Below, one piece after another: positions 46,180 through 56,290 of a stretch of 64,000 nt of DNA. The notes under the pieces are model-generated. The model searched no databases and had not been told where the DNA came from. It saw only the letters and a program-made list of their open reading frames with translations. The stretch's first letter is position 1, and each line of letters begins with the position of its first letter. The translations under genes were made by a program, and so were the position numbers. Source of the stretch: Tretioscincus oriximinensis. Lineage: Eukaryota > Chordata > Lepidosauria > Squamata > Gymnophthalmidae. The stretch spans positions 440,269-504,268 of the forward strand of contig JAJVDF010000660.1 of NCBI GenBank assembly GCA_022410635.1. The letters are read 5' to 3'.

Positions 46180-47215
46180 GCACATTGATCATCTCCCCCA
46201 TGCTGTTCAACATCTATATGAAGCCGCTGGGAGAGGTCATCAGGAGATTTGGGGTAAAGTGTCATCAATATGCAGATGACACTCAGCTATGTCTCTCTGT
46301 TCCATCTGAATCAGGAGAGGCGGATGTAGGTCTTGACAGGTGCCTGGAGGCCGTGATGGGCTGGATGGGGACCAATAAATTGAAGCTGAATCCAGACATG
46401 ACGGAGGTGCTGTGTGCCTCTTCATCCTGGGTCCATGAAGTGAGTAGGCACCCTGTCCTGGATGGGGTTGAATTGCCCTATAAGGGATGGTTGCAAAATC
46501 TAGGGGTGCTTCTGGATCCTTCGCTGACACTTGGAAGATCAGGTGGAGGCGGTGGCCAGGAGTGCCTATTTCCAGCTACATCTAGTCCACATGTTGCGGC
46601 CACTTCTGAACAGGGATGATCTAGCCACAGTCATCCACGCTCTGGTAACTTCCAGATGGGACTATTGTAATGCGCTCTATATGGGGCTGCCCTTGAAAAC
46701 CGTTCGGAAGCTGCAGTTGGTGCAGAATGCAGCCACTAGACTGCTGGACACACATCACACCAGTCTTGAAGGAGCTGCACTGGCTGACAATCTGTTACCG
46801 AGCCCAATTCAAGGTGTTGACTTTAACGTACAAGGCCCTAAATAACTTGGCCCCCAAATATCTAAAGGAAGGCCTTCTCCCATACCAACCTGCCCGTGCC
46901 TTCAGATCTGTGGGGAGGCCCTCCTGCTTGTACCACCCCTTTTCAATAGCAAATGGAATGGGAACAGGAAGCAGGGCCTTCTCGGTGGTGGCCCCCAGTC
47001 TTTGGAAGAACCTTCCTGCTCGAGGTGCATCTGTGATTATCATTGTATTGCTTTAGATAATCATTGAAGACACACCTCTTTCGCCTGGCCTTTGGTTGAG
47101 GAAATGTCATGTTTGTCCCCAATTTTAGATATTGTTTTATACTGTTTTCAATCTGTTAATTTTGTCATTGATGTTTATTGTTGGCCGCCCTTAGACCTAT
47201 AAATACATAAATAGA
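46180..47215 (+). mobile_element. L2-like LINE with partial reverse transcriptase
   Basis: Frames give LFNIYMKPLGEVIRRFG and QYADDTQLCLSVPS with the YADD catalytic motif (46185-46619), then the SRWDYCNALYMGLP region (46531-46845), then VLKELHWLTI and TYKALNNLAPKYLKEGLLPY (46727-47056). The frame changes twice. The 3' tail ends near 47215. It is the longest L2 copy here and is inactive. Confidence 0.9.
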
Positions 47216-47507
47216 TAATTTTATGAGTTTATCTTTAAGCCTTTTGTAGAGGCCATCCAGTTTTTTGTTTATTTGTGGGGATTGCTTGGTTTCTCAGTCC
47301 CATTCAAGACAGACATTTGAAATCAGTCATGGTTATTTTATAACAGGTGTTCCAAACCTTTGTTGAATTCAGTTTATAATTTACGGCTCAGGCAAATACA
47401 AATAAGCATTTAAAGAATGCAAACTATAGCTATTTCTACTTCACAAGGTGTCTGGTTGGTGAGAAAGCAAGAAAGGCTGTTTAAATATATGTTAATTCTT
47501 CATCTTT
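47216..47507. other. no feature recognised
   Basis: Unassigned sequence before the microsatellite. Confidence 0.4.
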
Positions 47508-47577
<70 letters not shown>

Positions 47578-47583
47578 ATCATC

Positions 47584-47671
<88 letters not shown>

Positions 47672-47835
47672 CTATTATCATTATTATTATCACTATCATT
47701 ATCATTATCACTATCATTATCATTATCATTATCACTATCATTATTATCACTATCATCATTATCACTATCATCATCCTCATCCTCATCCTCATTATGAATT
47801 ATCAATGATGATGATGATGATGATGATGATGACAG
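47508..47835. repeat. ATC/ATT microsatellite with inverted GAT end
   Basis: A pure ATC block, then a pure ATT block, then mixed ATC/ATT/ACT, then an abrupt switch at about 47806 to GAT repeats. The GAT end is complementary to the ATC block, so the array can fold back. Confidence 0.93.
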
Positions 47836-48159
47836 TCTTTTATCACTTCTGCTCTTTACAGCCCATTTTAATAAACGGTATATATTTGCAACGTATTTCT
47901 AGTTAACATAGTTGTTGTTATTTCCAATTTATATGTTGCAGCTGTAAATAAATAGCCAATATAGAGATTCCACCATTATTGGTGTGTACACTTAAGCATC
48001 CTGGTTTGTTTCTTAGCAAAATCTTCATGATTAACAGATATATCCCATCCTATATTTAATTATTATTTTTCAAGAATGTGCAAATCAGAAGAGAAAAATA
48101 TATATTTCAAATTCCCCCCCTTTAAATTTAAAAGAACAGGAGTAAAAGAAAAATCTTAC

Positions 48160-48206
48160 CTGAACTTTGAGGTTGTAGATATGTGTAAATGTTTCTGGAG
48201 ATCTCG
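48160..48206 (-). other. predicted CBP4 untranslated exon 1
   Basis: Lies about 25-30 bases after a TATA box and ends AAAGTTCAG before GTAAGA, a strong donor. It resembles the first exons of CBP1-3 in size and composition. No other CBP-type first exon was found between here and CBP4. Confidence 0.5.
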
Positions 48207-48229
48207 TAATACTGTTTGGTTACAAGCTC

Positions 48230-48236
48230 TTTTATA
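48230..48236 (-). promoter_or_regulatory. TATA box, probable CBP4 promoter
   Basis: TATAAAA within GCTGTATAAAAGAGCTTG on the minus strand. The surrounding block does not match the 40-base promoter module of CBP1-3, in keeping with CBP4 being a different subfamily. Confidence 0.5.
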
Positions 48237-48676
48237 CAGCACTTCCTTGCTGGTTGTTAATTATAGATGATCCAAAGGCCATGAAGCCATGCTTCATGTT
48301 GAACAATATGCATTCCGTGCTTAATAAAGCATGGCCCAAGATGCATCTATGAATCACCTCCCCAAACCCAAAAACAGAAGAGAAGAGACTTCTGGCTATT
48401 GCCATCAAGGTAAGAAGAACAGCCCTTGTTTTCTGGAGACTCAACAGGGATGAATTTGCAAGATCCTGTACCGTCTATATTTTACTATACTTTACTGAAC
48501 TATATTTTGGAATAAGATAGTTGCAGACTGCTCTCTTCTCAGTCTTCTCTTTTTGCAGATTAAACATCCCTAGATCCTTTAACCCTTTCTCATAGGACAT
48601 TATTTCCAGACCATTCACCATCCTTGTAACAATTTTTGAAATTTGCTCTAGTTTATCAATTACCTTTTTAAATTCC

Positions 48677-48810
48677 CCCCAATAAATAAATAGATAAATA
48701 GATAAATAGATAAATAGATAAATAGATAAATAGATAAATAGATAAATAGATAAATAGATAAATAGATAAATAGATAAATAGATAAATAAATAGATAAATA
48801 AATAAATAAA
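48677..48810. repeat. AAATAGAT octamer microsatellite
   Basis: About 130 bases of the repeat AATAGATA, changing to AAATAAAT at the right end, inserted in the CR1 coding sequence where a CCCCAA stretch normally stands. Confidence 0.93.
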
Positions 48811-49045
48811 ATGAACACAGTATTCCAAGTGTGGTCATACCAAAGTACTACAGAAAGGAATAATGACCTCGCATGATTGTGTTTGCCTTTTTTGCAGCTG
48901 CTTCACCTGTTGAGTCATGTTTAGTCTGTGATCTACCAATACACCCAGGTCCTTTTTACCTGTGCTGCTGCTCAGACATGTTTCTCCTATATATGCAGTT
49001 TTCATTTTTCTTGCCCAGAAGTAGGATCTTGCATTTCTCTCTATT

Positions 49046-49080
49046 TTTTTTATATATTATATTCACATTTTCACATACGT

Positions 49081-49121
<41 letters not shown>

Positions 49122-49536
49122 AAATATACAGTTCTCTGTTTCATGGCTTTTTTTCCTTTTTTACAAAAAAATTACATGTTTTCCATTCACCCTTCCCTCC
49201 CCCATAGATAGGAGGTACCTTTATGTTTAATTTCTCATTATCTTAAGACCAGTTTTATAACATTTAATTATTCATGCCCCACCCCCTATATTGTTGACTA
49301 TATATTATCAATTTTGCCCAGTTACCCATCCAATTATCCCTATTATCTTTATTTACACTCTCATTGATATCTAAATAATCCATAATAATTGGATCTGATC
49401 AATAATGCTGCCAATTACTCATCTGCCATTTATTTTCATCTTTCCATCCCAGAGCTATAACAGCTTGGGCTGCCATAGTCATCTGTTGGAATAAATAGTT
49501 GTCCATATTTAGCTGAAAATCTATATCTTGGATTAT
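49046..49536 (-). mobile_element. L1 LINE 3' end
   Basis: Minus-strand reading gives a decayed L1 ORF2 C-terminus (AAQAVIALGWKDENKWQMSNW, about 49400-49500), then an untranslated tail. A CA/TA dinucleotide tract (49085-49120) lies at its end. It splits the CR1-A copy. Confidence 0.65.
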
Positions 49537-49549
49537 ACATACTTCTTTT

Positions 49550-49909
49550 TCAGAGAAATAGCCGTGTCTTGTGAGACTTTGAGGCTACATGCAAAAGTTA
49601 ATTGACTCTCAGCTCACAGAGAATGCTGGGAATTATAGTAAGTCCCCATTGAAGACTTATGAGAAAACGTATGAGCAGTTGCTGGAACTTTGCTCTCTTT
49701 CTGCCCTGTCTTAGGGATCACTGACATCAACTTCAGAAAGTCCAGCAAAGGAGCTAGCAGCACTTTGAGACTAACTTGAGAAAAGTGGTTGGCAGAAGCT
49801 TTCGTAAACAGGTCGACTTCTTCAGATGCATCTTCAGACCTGTCTACGAAAGCTTATGCCAACCACTTTTCTCAAGTTAGTCTCAAAGTGCTGCTAGCTC
49901 CTTTGCTGG
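49550..49909. mobile_element. Penelope-like repeat copy with 13-bp TSD
   Basis: Flanked by the perfect 13-bp duplication ACATACTTCTTTT (49537-49549 and 49910-49922). It starts CAGAGAAATAGCCGTGT and contains 267 bases also found at 53314-53580. The right 80 bases are an inverted copy of the preceding part, so the element folds back. Confidence 0.75.
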
Positions 49910-50305
49910 ACATACTTCTTTTGCTTTTCTTACACTATACCTTAGTATTCTTCCTATCCATCCCCAAATTTCATTCCCAAAATATTGAATTTCTGTTAAT
50001 TACCTTTTTTGTTAGTTTCAGCCCATTGTTCCAGCTTGTCTAGATCTGTTTGAATCCATTCTTTTCTTATTTAGTATTATCAACGCCTCCTAGCTTTGTG
50101 TCATTGGCAAATTTGATCGGTTTTCCTTCAATTTCCTCATCTAAGTCATTTAAAAAAAATTAACCAACACCAGGCCCAGAACAGACCCTTTTGTTACCCC
50201 ACTTGAAACATTCTTCCAATTGGATGTGCAACCGTTTATTAGCATTCACAATGCCATATTTGACCGTTTTTTCAATAAGGATGGCATGAGATACTTTGTT
50301 ATCAA

Positions 50306-50379
50306 AAAAGGGGCCTCCCATGATCTACACTGGCATGTGGGTGCCCAAGCTCTGCATTTAGATAGAACCTAGGAAAAGG
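50306..50379. repeat. fragment of dispersed repeat R3
   Basis: CTACACTGGCATGTGGGTG and AAGGCCCAGTGG resemble 45395-45475 and 60895-60990. It is the host of the hAT MITE that follows and resumes at TCAGTGGGGACAAAG (51631). Confidence 0.5.
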
Positions 50380-50387
50380 CCCAGTGG

Positions 50388-51629
50388 TAGACTGACCAGA
50401 TTTTCTGAGACCCAAACTGGGTTAATTAATATTCATGCTAATTTGCATATTCATAAATATGCAAATTACCCACCAACATGCATTCCCTTCCAAAATTCCC
50501 GCCCGAGAAATTGGTGAAGCATGTGAGAATTTTTGTAAGTGTGCGAGAATTTTTAAACTAGGAATTTTTGGAGTACGAGGTGTGTTCAAAAAGTATCGAA
50601 CCTTAAATTTTCCCGCGTAAACCAATGAAGCGCGGGAGATTCCCTTTGGTGGAGATGTGGAGGGGACATTCATGNGCAGCCGTGAATTATTTCCCGCCCG
50701 CAGATCACGTCAGTTGCTGCCAGTTGGCCAATGTGTGAAGACATGTAGAGGGCGGCCGTCGGATTTCAGTTTCTGTAAAATGACAGAAAANCTTGAGCAG
50801 CGATATTGCATCAAATTTTGCTACAATCTTGGCGATACTCAAGTGGAAACCATTCGCAAGATTGAACGGTGCCATGAGCACCTCACGGATAAAGGAGTGG
50901 TACAACCGCTTCAAAAATGGCCGCACATCAGTGGACAGCGAACCACGTTCAGGCAGACCCTCCACAAGTCATGTTGACCNTTTTCTTTGATTCCCGTGGT
51001 GTGGTGCATCATGAGTATGCACCACAAGGCCAAACCATCACAAAGGAGTATTACCAGGAGGTCCTTCGCCGCCTTCGTGATGCTGTGCGACGCAAACGAC
51101 CGGACCTGTGGGCAGCAAAATCTTGGCAGCTCCATCACGACAATGCACCCGCCCATTCAGCGCATGTAATTCAGGCTTTCTTAGCCAAACACAACATTCT
51201 TTAGTTCGTCAGGCCCCATACTNACCTGACATGGCTCCATGTGACTTTTGGCTATTTCCCAAGCTGAAAATGACGCTGAAAGGGACCCGATTTGAATCAA
51301 GAGAAGACATCATGCGGAATGCGACAGACCGGCTGAACAAGTGTGGGAGAAGTGTGTGCATCACCAAGGAGACTACTTTGAAGGGGATTAAAGTTTCGGA
51401 CCTCCAAATCAATAAATATATAAATGCCGACCAAAGGTTCGATACTTTTTGAACACACCTCGTACACCAGAATTTTTAATTATTTTACAGAGGGGAAGGT
51501 GCCTTCAGAAGCTGGACCCAGTTGCCAGAACCCCTTAGAGGTGGTGCTCCCCCCCCCTCCAGGAGGGCGGGGTAGATACCCCCAAACTGGGTTTTCTCCC
51601 CCCCCAAAAGGAGGCATCTGGTCAGCCTA
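50388..51629. mobile_element. hAT MITE (long form) carrying a mariner
   Basis: Ends TAGACTGACC and GGTCAGCCTA, with an imperfect 8-bp TSD (CCCAGTGG at 50380-50387, TTCAGTGG at 51630-51637). Removing 50576-51462 plus one TA restores a copy collinear with 44620-45190. Confidence 0.88.
50576..51462 (+). mobile_element. mariner transposon, internally deleted, perfect 29-bp TIRs
   Basis: The 29-bp TIRs at 50576-50604 and 51434-51462 are exact reverse complements, with TA duplicated on both sides (50574-50575, 51463-51464). The interior encodes mariner transposase pieces. The N-terminal DNA-binding region reads CIKFCYNLGDTQVETIRKIE and EWYNRFKNGRTSVDSEPRSG; the catalytic part follows (FFDSRGVVHHEYAPQG, QLHHDNAPAHS, DMAPCDFWLFPKLK). 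Two of the three expected catalytic Asp are visible. The first is lost with a deletion near 50970, where DNA-binding and catalytic parts join directly. Several frameshifts and stops also occur. At 887 bp it is shorter than the roughly 1.3 kb of full mariners. Confidence 0.95.
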
Positions 51630-51637
51630 TTCAGTGG

Positions 51638-52154
51638 GGACAAAGCTTTTGCTGGTGTGAATAACCCATTGTTTTTCTTTTCTTTGTATTAAATTGCTCA
51701 CATTGCAATTTTTTGAATGTACACAATGGCACAGGACTTATCTATGCCAAGAAAACTGCACAGTGCTCATGGACCTGGACATGCAGCCAACCAGACATCT
51801 TGCTGGAGCCCAACAGCAACAACATCGTAAACATCCATCAAATAACAGAGCAGCAGCCAGGTGGTTTCTTACTTAGGAAGAGAAATGTCGTTAATCAGTC
51901 TTAAAAATGAAGGCTGCTTTAAATCATAGGTATCCCGCGTCCAGTGTACTCTGTATTTCTGTCCTGCATAATTAGTAGGTTAAGGAATATTCTATTATCC
52001 TATTATAGCTGCTGACAACTCATGTGAAGCTTTCTTGCAGTGCATCGTGTCATTTATTGTTTTTATTTGAATAACTTCATTAGCTGAGCCCAGAAGTACA
52101 AAGCAAACTACATAGTAATTAGATTTCCCATGTGTGTGCAATTTGTTGAAACTG
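51638..52154. other. unassigned; one unexplained 60-codon frame
   Basis: The frame 51713-51904 (plus) begins at TTG and contains QCSWTWTCSQPDILLEPN. It has no ATG in place, no splice sites I can defend and no family I recognise. The remainder is featureless. Confidence 0.3.
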
Positions 52155-52490
52155 AACGTAAGAACTTAAGGAAAGCCATACTGGATCGGGCCAGAGCCCA
52201 CCTAGTCCAGCCTTCTGTCCCACACAGAGGCCCACCGGATGCCCCTGGGCAGTTCGAACAGAGGAAAGCAAAATATGCTCCTGCTCATGACTCCCTGCAA
52301 ATGGCATTTCAGAAGTCCTGCCTGTTGCTTCATCGAGGAGGCAACATCCAGGCATCCATCCTAGTAGCCATTTATACCCTTGGTGTCCATAAATCTGTCT
52401 AGTCCTGTCTTGAAACTATCCAAGCTGTGAGCTATCACTACATCTTCAGGAAGTCAATTCCACAGGCCGATGACCCTCTGGGTGAAAAGA
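52155..52490 (-). mobile_element. CR1-B LINE 3' end
   Basis: Reversed 3' UTR and the last part of ORF2 down to the GGCCGATGACCCTCTGGGTG region (reverse of the RVIGLW codons). The tail is decayed. Confidence 0.82.
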
Positions 52491-52740
52491 AGAAGAAAGG
52501 GAAATATCTAAAGATGCAAATATTGCATACATTTCAGCAACATTCCAATTATTGATACTGTTATGATTTATTGCCAACGTAAAAGTCTTGTTTTCCTAGT
52601 TATTAGAGTACTTGGTTAATTTATATCTTTCAATATAAGGGCACTAGGACATATTCTGTTTCAGAAGACAGTATGCCCCTTTTTGAAACAAAATAAAGTC
52701 AACTGGAAAGTAGGCCTCAGCTTCTTTTTTGAAGAATTTA

Positions 52741-52985
52741 CAAGAATGATCAAGGGTCTGGAGCAGCTCCCTTATGAAGTCAGGCTACAATGTCTGTNCC
52801 TCTTCAGCCACGAAAGGTGACGTTTGAGAGGTGATCTGATTGAAGTGTACAAAATCATGCATGGGATTGACAGGGTGAATAGAGAAAAAATGTTTTCTCT
52901 ATCACACAACACTAGGACCAGAGGGCCCTCCTTGAAACTGATGGGCAGAAAAGTGAGAACAGACGAAGGAAAGTACTTTCTTCCC
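52741..52985 (+). mobile_element. CR1-B ORF2 C-terminal fragment
   Basis: Encodes MRGDLIEVYKIMHGIDRVNR and NTRTRGPSLKLMGRKVRTDE, then stops abruptly at about 52985 where other copies continue. Opposite in strand to the nearby 52155-52490 copy. Confidence 0.8.
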
Positions 52986-53214
52986 CTCAAAGCACCCATT
53001 TTCAGTGGATGCTGGGCCAAAGAAATCATGGAAGTGATTTTCCATAGCAGTCACATTAATACAGTAGTAGTCGATTTCAGTGAAATTGCTGGGTTAGTCT
53101 TAGGGTTCATTCCCCTCACAATTTTTAGCGAGGTGGAAGCAACATTAATGTTCAATGCGCCCCTAGAGGTCACNCATGTTCAGAAATCCACCTGCTAAAA
53201 AGCTCCATTGTCAG

Positions 53215-53585
53215 GAATTCCTAGCCACCACAATTTGTGTAATGCACCAGCAGACATTGCTGTAATCTGAAAAAAACATTGTGGGGACATTCAGTAATGT
53301 GAACATGGCGTATCTTGTGAGACTTTGAGGCTACATGCAAAAGTTAATTGACTCTCAGCTCGCAGAGAATGCTGGGAATTATAGTAAGTCCCCATTGAAG
53401 ACTTATGAGAAAACGTATGAGCAGTTGCTGGAACCTTGCTCTCTTTCTGCCCTGTCTTAGGGATCACTGACATCAACTTCAGAAAGTCCAGCAAAGGAGC
53501 TAGCAGCACTTTGAGACTAACTTGAGAAAAGTGGTTGGCATAAGCTTTCGTAGACAGGTCTACTTCTTCAGATGCATCTTCTGTC
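53215..53585. repeat. R1 segment joined to Penelope-like repeat
   Basis: R1-like DNA (53215-53480, with GAGAATGCTGGGAATTATAG) runs straight into the reverse of the Penelope-like end (53487-53585). Bases 53314-53580 are repeated at 49568-49834 with about five mismatches. Confidence 0.7.
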
Positions 53586-54297
53586 TCCAAGTGCTCCAAG
53601 CCTCCTAAATCTTGCATTTCATTTTAGTCTCAATTCAATACACTTTCATCTAAAACTATTCAGTGTCGGAAGAAAGNTTATTGTACTAATGATGCTTTTC
53701 CTTACTACTTAAGGGGGAAAATGCATATAGTCCACTTGTGTTTTCTTTCTGCTTCCTCAATGCNCCTGTTTCTCTCCTGCACACTTAATCTAGTTTCATG
53801 ACAAAAATGATTGCCCTGCACAGAAGGCTGTTGTGAAGCATGGAGTGGAGAACAGCTAACCCAATCACAGAGGTCAGTAAATTTGATAATTAAGTCTACT
53901 GGCTTAAAAAAATGCAGACCCAAACCCTCCCGTATCTTTAGAACAACAATCAAAGGACCACCAAAAAGACTAGAATCTTTATCAAAAAACAATGTTTATT
54001 TAAAACTTTGGGGCATTCAAGACAAAGGCAAGAAACAGGATAATATCACAAATCACAGCAAATTGTTGAGAGCAGCCAACAGGGTCTCTTCAGCTCTGTC
54101 AGCACTGAACGGTCCCAAAGAGGAAAATTAAGAACATTTTATGAATTAAAAAGAAAAAATGGGATAAATATTGAAGATTTCTGCAGTTTAACAGAAAAGG
54201 ATGGTGGGAAATAGTCTAGAATCCTGCATTAGCAAACCCAANAGAATGATACCTAAGCTAAGAACTGGATTTGGATTTGGGTTAAACTTTGGAGTCT
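53586..54297. other. no gene recognised
   Basis: Opposing frames at 53705-53992 and 53811-54131 show no known domain or splice context. Confidence 0.4.
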
Positions 54298-54460
54298 GGA
54301 CAGATATAGGGACAGAACTGGAGTAGGAGTAGGAATAGGAGTAGAAGTAAGAGTAGAAGGATTAGTAGGAGGAGTAGGAGGAATAGGAGGGGGAGGAAGA
54401 GGAGGTAGAGGATCTGGTCTTTATGCCCCATCCTTCTTACCTGAAGGGACACAGAGGGAC
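54298..54460 (-). mobile_element. SINE2 tail fragment
   Basis: A GTAGGA/GGA-rich tail (54305-54410) adjoins ATCTGGTCTTTATGCCCCAT, the reverse of the SINE2 3' end. The head is missing. Confidence 0.65.
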
Positions 54461-54514
54461 ATCACTTTCAATCTGCCTCAAGAGTTCACAAAAAGTGAAC
54501 ACTAAAAAGTACAG

Positions 54515-54800
54515 TTGTTGTGAAATTTCCAGCCACCACAGTTTGTACTATTCCACAACAGACATTTCAAAAAGGTTTGCTGGGAAATTCCGTGATGTAT
54601 ACATGGCAAATCTCCTGAGACTTAAAGGCTACACATAAAAGTGAATTGGCTCTTGGCTCACAGAATGCTGGGGATTGTAGTAAAGCAAGCGCAGCAATGC
54701 CTTATGGGGCTTGCAAAGTGATGAGATTGCTGGGCAAGATAACGGAGCAACATGGAAACTTGAGGTAGGTGAGGCGGGATCGTGAACATGTTTTTCCAGA
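54515..54800 (+). repeat. dispersed repeat R1 copy
   Basis: CCAGCCACCACAGTTTGTAC and GAATGCTGGGGATTGTAGTA align with 39425-39780 in order and orientation. Confidence 0.6.
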
Positions 54801-54809
54801 CTTTAAAAA

Positions 54810-55760
54810 GAAATAACACTGCTAAACTCGTGGTGGGGAAGAGTCCTTTGAATTTACATCATTTCTCCTTGCTTATATTGAACACATTCTCACTGCAGTT
54901 AACAATTTTTTTTAAAGATCTCCTCAGACCCACTGGAGTTGTTGACATTAAGACCATGTCATCTGCATATAGGAGGATGTTGACTGTCCCTTTCAGTATT
55001 CTGGTCCTATGTAGGCTTTAATGCCTGTACATGGTTTACATTGACATAAAAACAAAACAGAAAGGGGGCTAGAATGCATCCTTGGCAAATACCTGCTGTT
55101 GTCTTGGCTTTGTGCAACATGGTGCTGCTCTTGCCTATTCGGACTTTCAAGGATGTCTCTGTATAGTGGCTGATGATTAAAATTAAGAGCCTTCTATTTA
55201 TATTTGTGGTCGCTAATTTTGCCCAAAGGTGATTCCTATTTATTGAGTCAAAGGAAGCAGAAATGACAAATAGAAGTTTCTCTCCTTAGAGTTATATTTC
55301 TGGACTAAACATTGTAGCACAAAGCAATTATCTATAGTTTATTGGCCTTCATGAAAAACCACCTGCTCTTCTGTTAAGATGTAATTTTCTGTGGCCCAAT
55401 ACTCGACCTTGTTTGAAATATGTTTTGCATATATTTTAGCTATGATGTTAGTGGATTCTCTGTTGTCAATTAAGCTTATGGGGCAAAAACTATACAGGTC
55501 AGATTCATTTCCTTTTTTATTCATTGGAATAGTAATTCTCAATCTCCGTCCAGTAGGCACCATGCAAGTTTGGTTGGTGTGAGTGAAGAGGCCTGCTTAA
55601 ATTTGGGCCCATCAGTCTGCATAAGTTTGAATAGTTCAGGATGGAGAAAGTCGTTGCCTGATGCTTTTATTATTTTGCAGAGCTAAAATGAGTAGTTTAA
55701 CATCTTCCGCTGTTACCGCTTGCCAAGTTAGAAGAGTAGGCTAATCCAACAAGAATTGAA
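54810..55760 (-). mobile_element. degenerate R4/Dong-like LINE reverse transcriptase
   Basis: On the minus strand, broken frames read FCPISLIDNRESTNIIAKIY and ENYILTEEQVVFHEG (RT fingers, 55339-55563), and further on a LLYADDMVLMSTTPVGLRRS segment with the YADD motif (about 54900-54990). The order and motifs fit R4-clade LINEs known from lizards. There are many stops; it is dead. Confidence 0.7.
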
Positions 55761-55984
55761 AGTGTGACTTTCATGTCTTGGTTAAATAGCAGGATTTGCT
55801 AAATCATCCCAGGCAGATAACTGTGTTCAAAGCAGCTTTTTGAAAGAATTGTGGAAGATAACTGATTACTTGCTTTACCCTTGGAATTATTTCTGGAAGT
55901 CTCTGTAACTTTGACTGCTTCCATTCAAGGTTCTCCTACTAAGATGATAGGAACATATTGATTCCTCCAATATACAAGGCAATC
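55761..55984. other. no feature recognised
   Basis: Short unassigned stretch. Confidence 0.4.
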
Positions 55985-56290
55985 GAGCTTGTCCTCCCGG
56001 GTCCAACCCAGAAAAAAGCTCCTTTGTCATAGAAGGAGTGGTTGCTGATGTTTTCAAACATCGGTTCAAAATACCTCTCCTGCCAATGAGAATCTGCCTG
56101 AAACCCTGGTATCAGAAGCATCGTCATGGGGCTTGGGTACATTGAGAAGATGCCAACCAGCCAGGAGTGAAAAATCACAGCTGGACATGCATGGTGGCAA
56201 CTTCCTGGACCTCTCTTACCAGCTCTGTGTGGATTTTTGAGGTAATATGGACAGATGGGGGGTTGAGTTATGTCTGGTTTAAACCTCATT
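55985..56290 (-). repeat. dispersed repeat R2 copy
   Basis: Reverse-complement match of 19656-20010 throughout. Neither copy has recognisable terminal repeats. Confidence 0.6.

Larger units (their letters stand above)
44413..48159 (-). other. predicted CBP4 5'UTR intron (3.7 kb)
   Basis: Joins the acceptor at 44413-44415 to the GTAAGA donor at 48159-48154. It would contain the triple transposon nest, a SINE1, an L2 and a microsatellite, which explains its unusual length. It depends on the exon 1 prediction. Confidence 0.5.
48525..50305 (-). mobile_element. CR1-A LINE split by later insertions
   Basis: 48525-49045 and 49996-50305 are consecutive parts of one CR1 ORF2, as shown by the uninterrupted copy at 35762-37115. 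An L1 fragment and a Penelope-like element now lie between them. A GATAAATA array has also expanded inside the coding part. Confidence 0.85.

Noticed and set aside
47417..47805. Asp/Asn-, His/Leu- and Met/Ile-rich frames
   Set aside because: Frames of an ATC/ATT microsatellite.
48677..48810. Regularly spaced repeat considered as a CRISPR-like array
   Set aside because: It is an 8-bp tandem microsatellite without unique spacers, in a vertebrate genome.
51713..51904. Frame with SWTWTC and EQQPGGF motifs
   Set aside because: No ATG start, no splice sites I could defend and no recognised family; kept only as unassigned.
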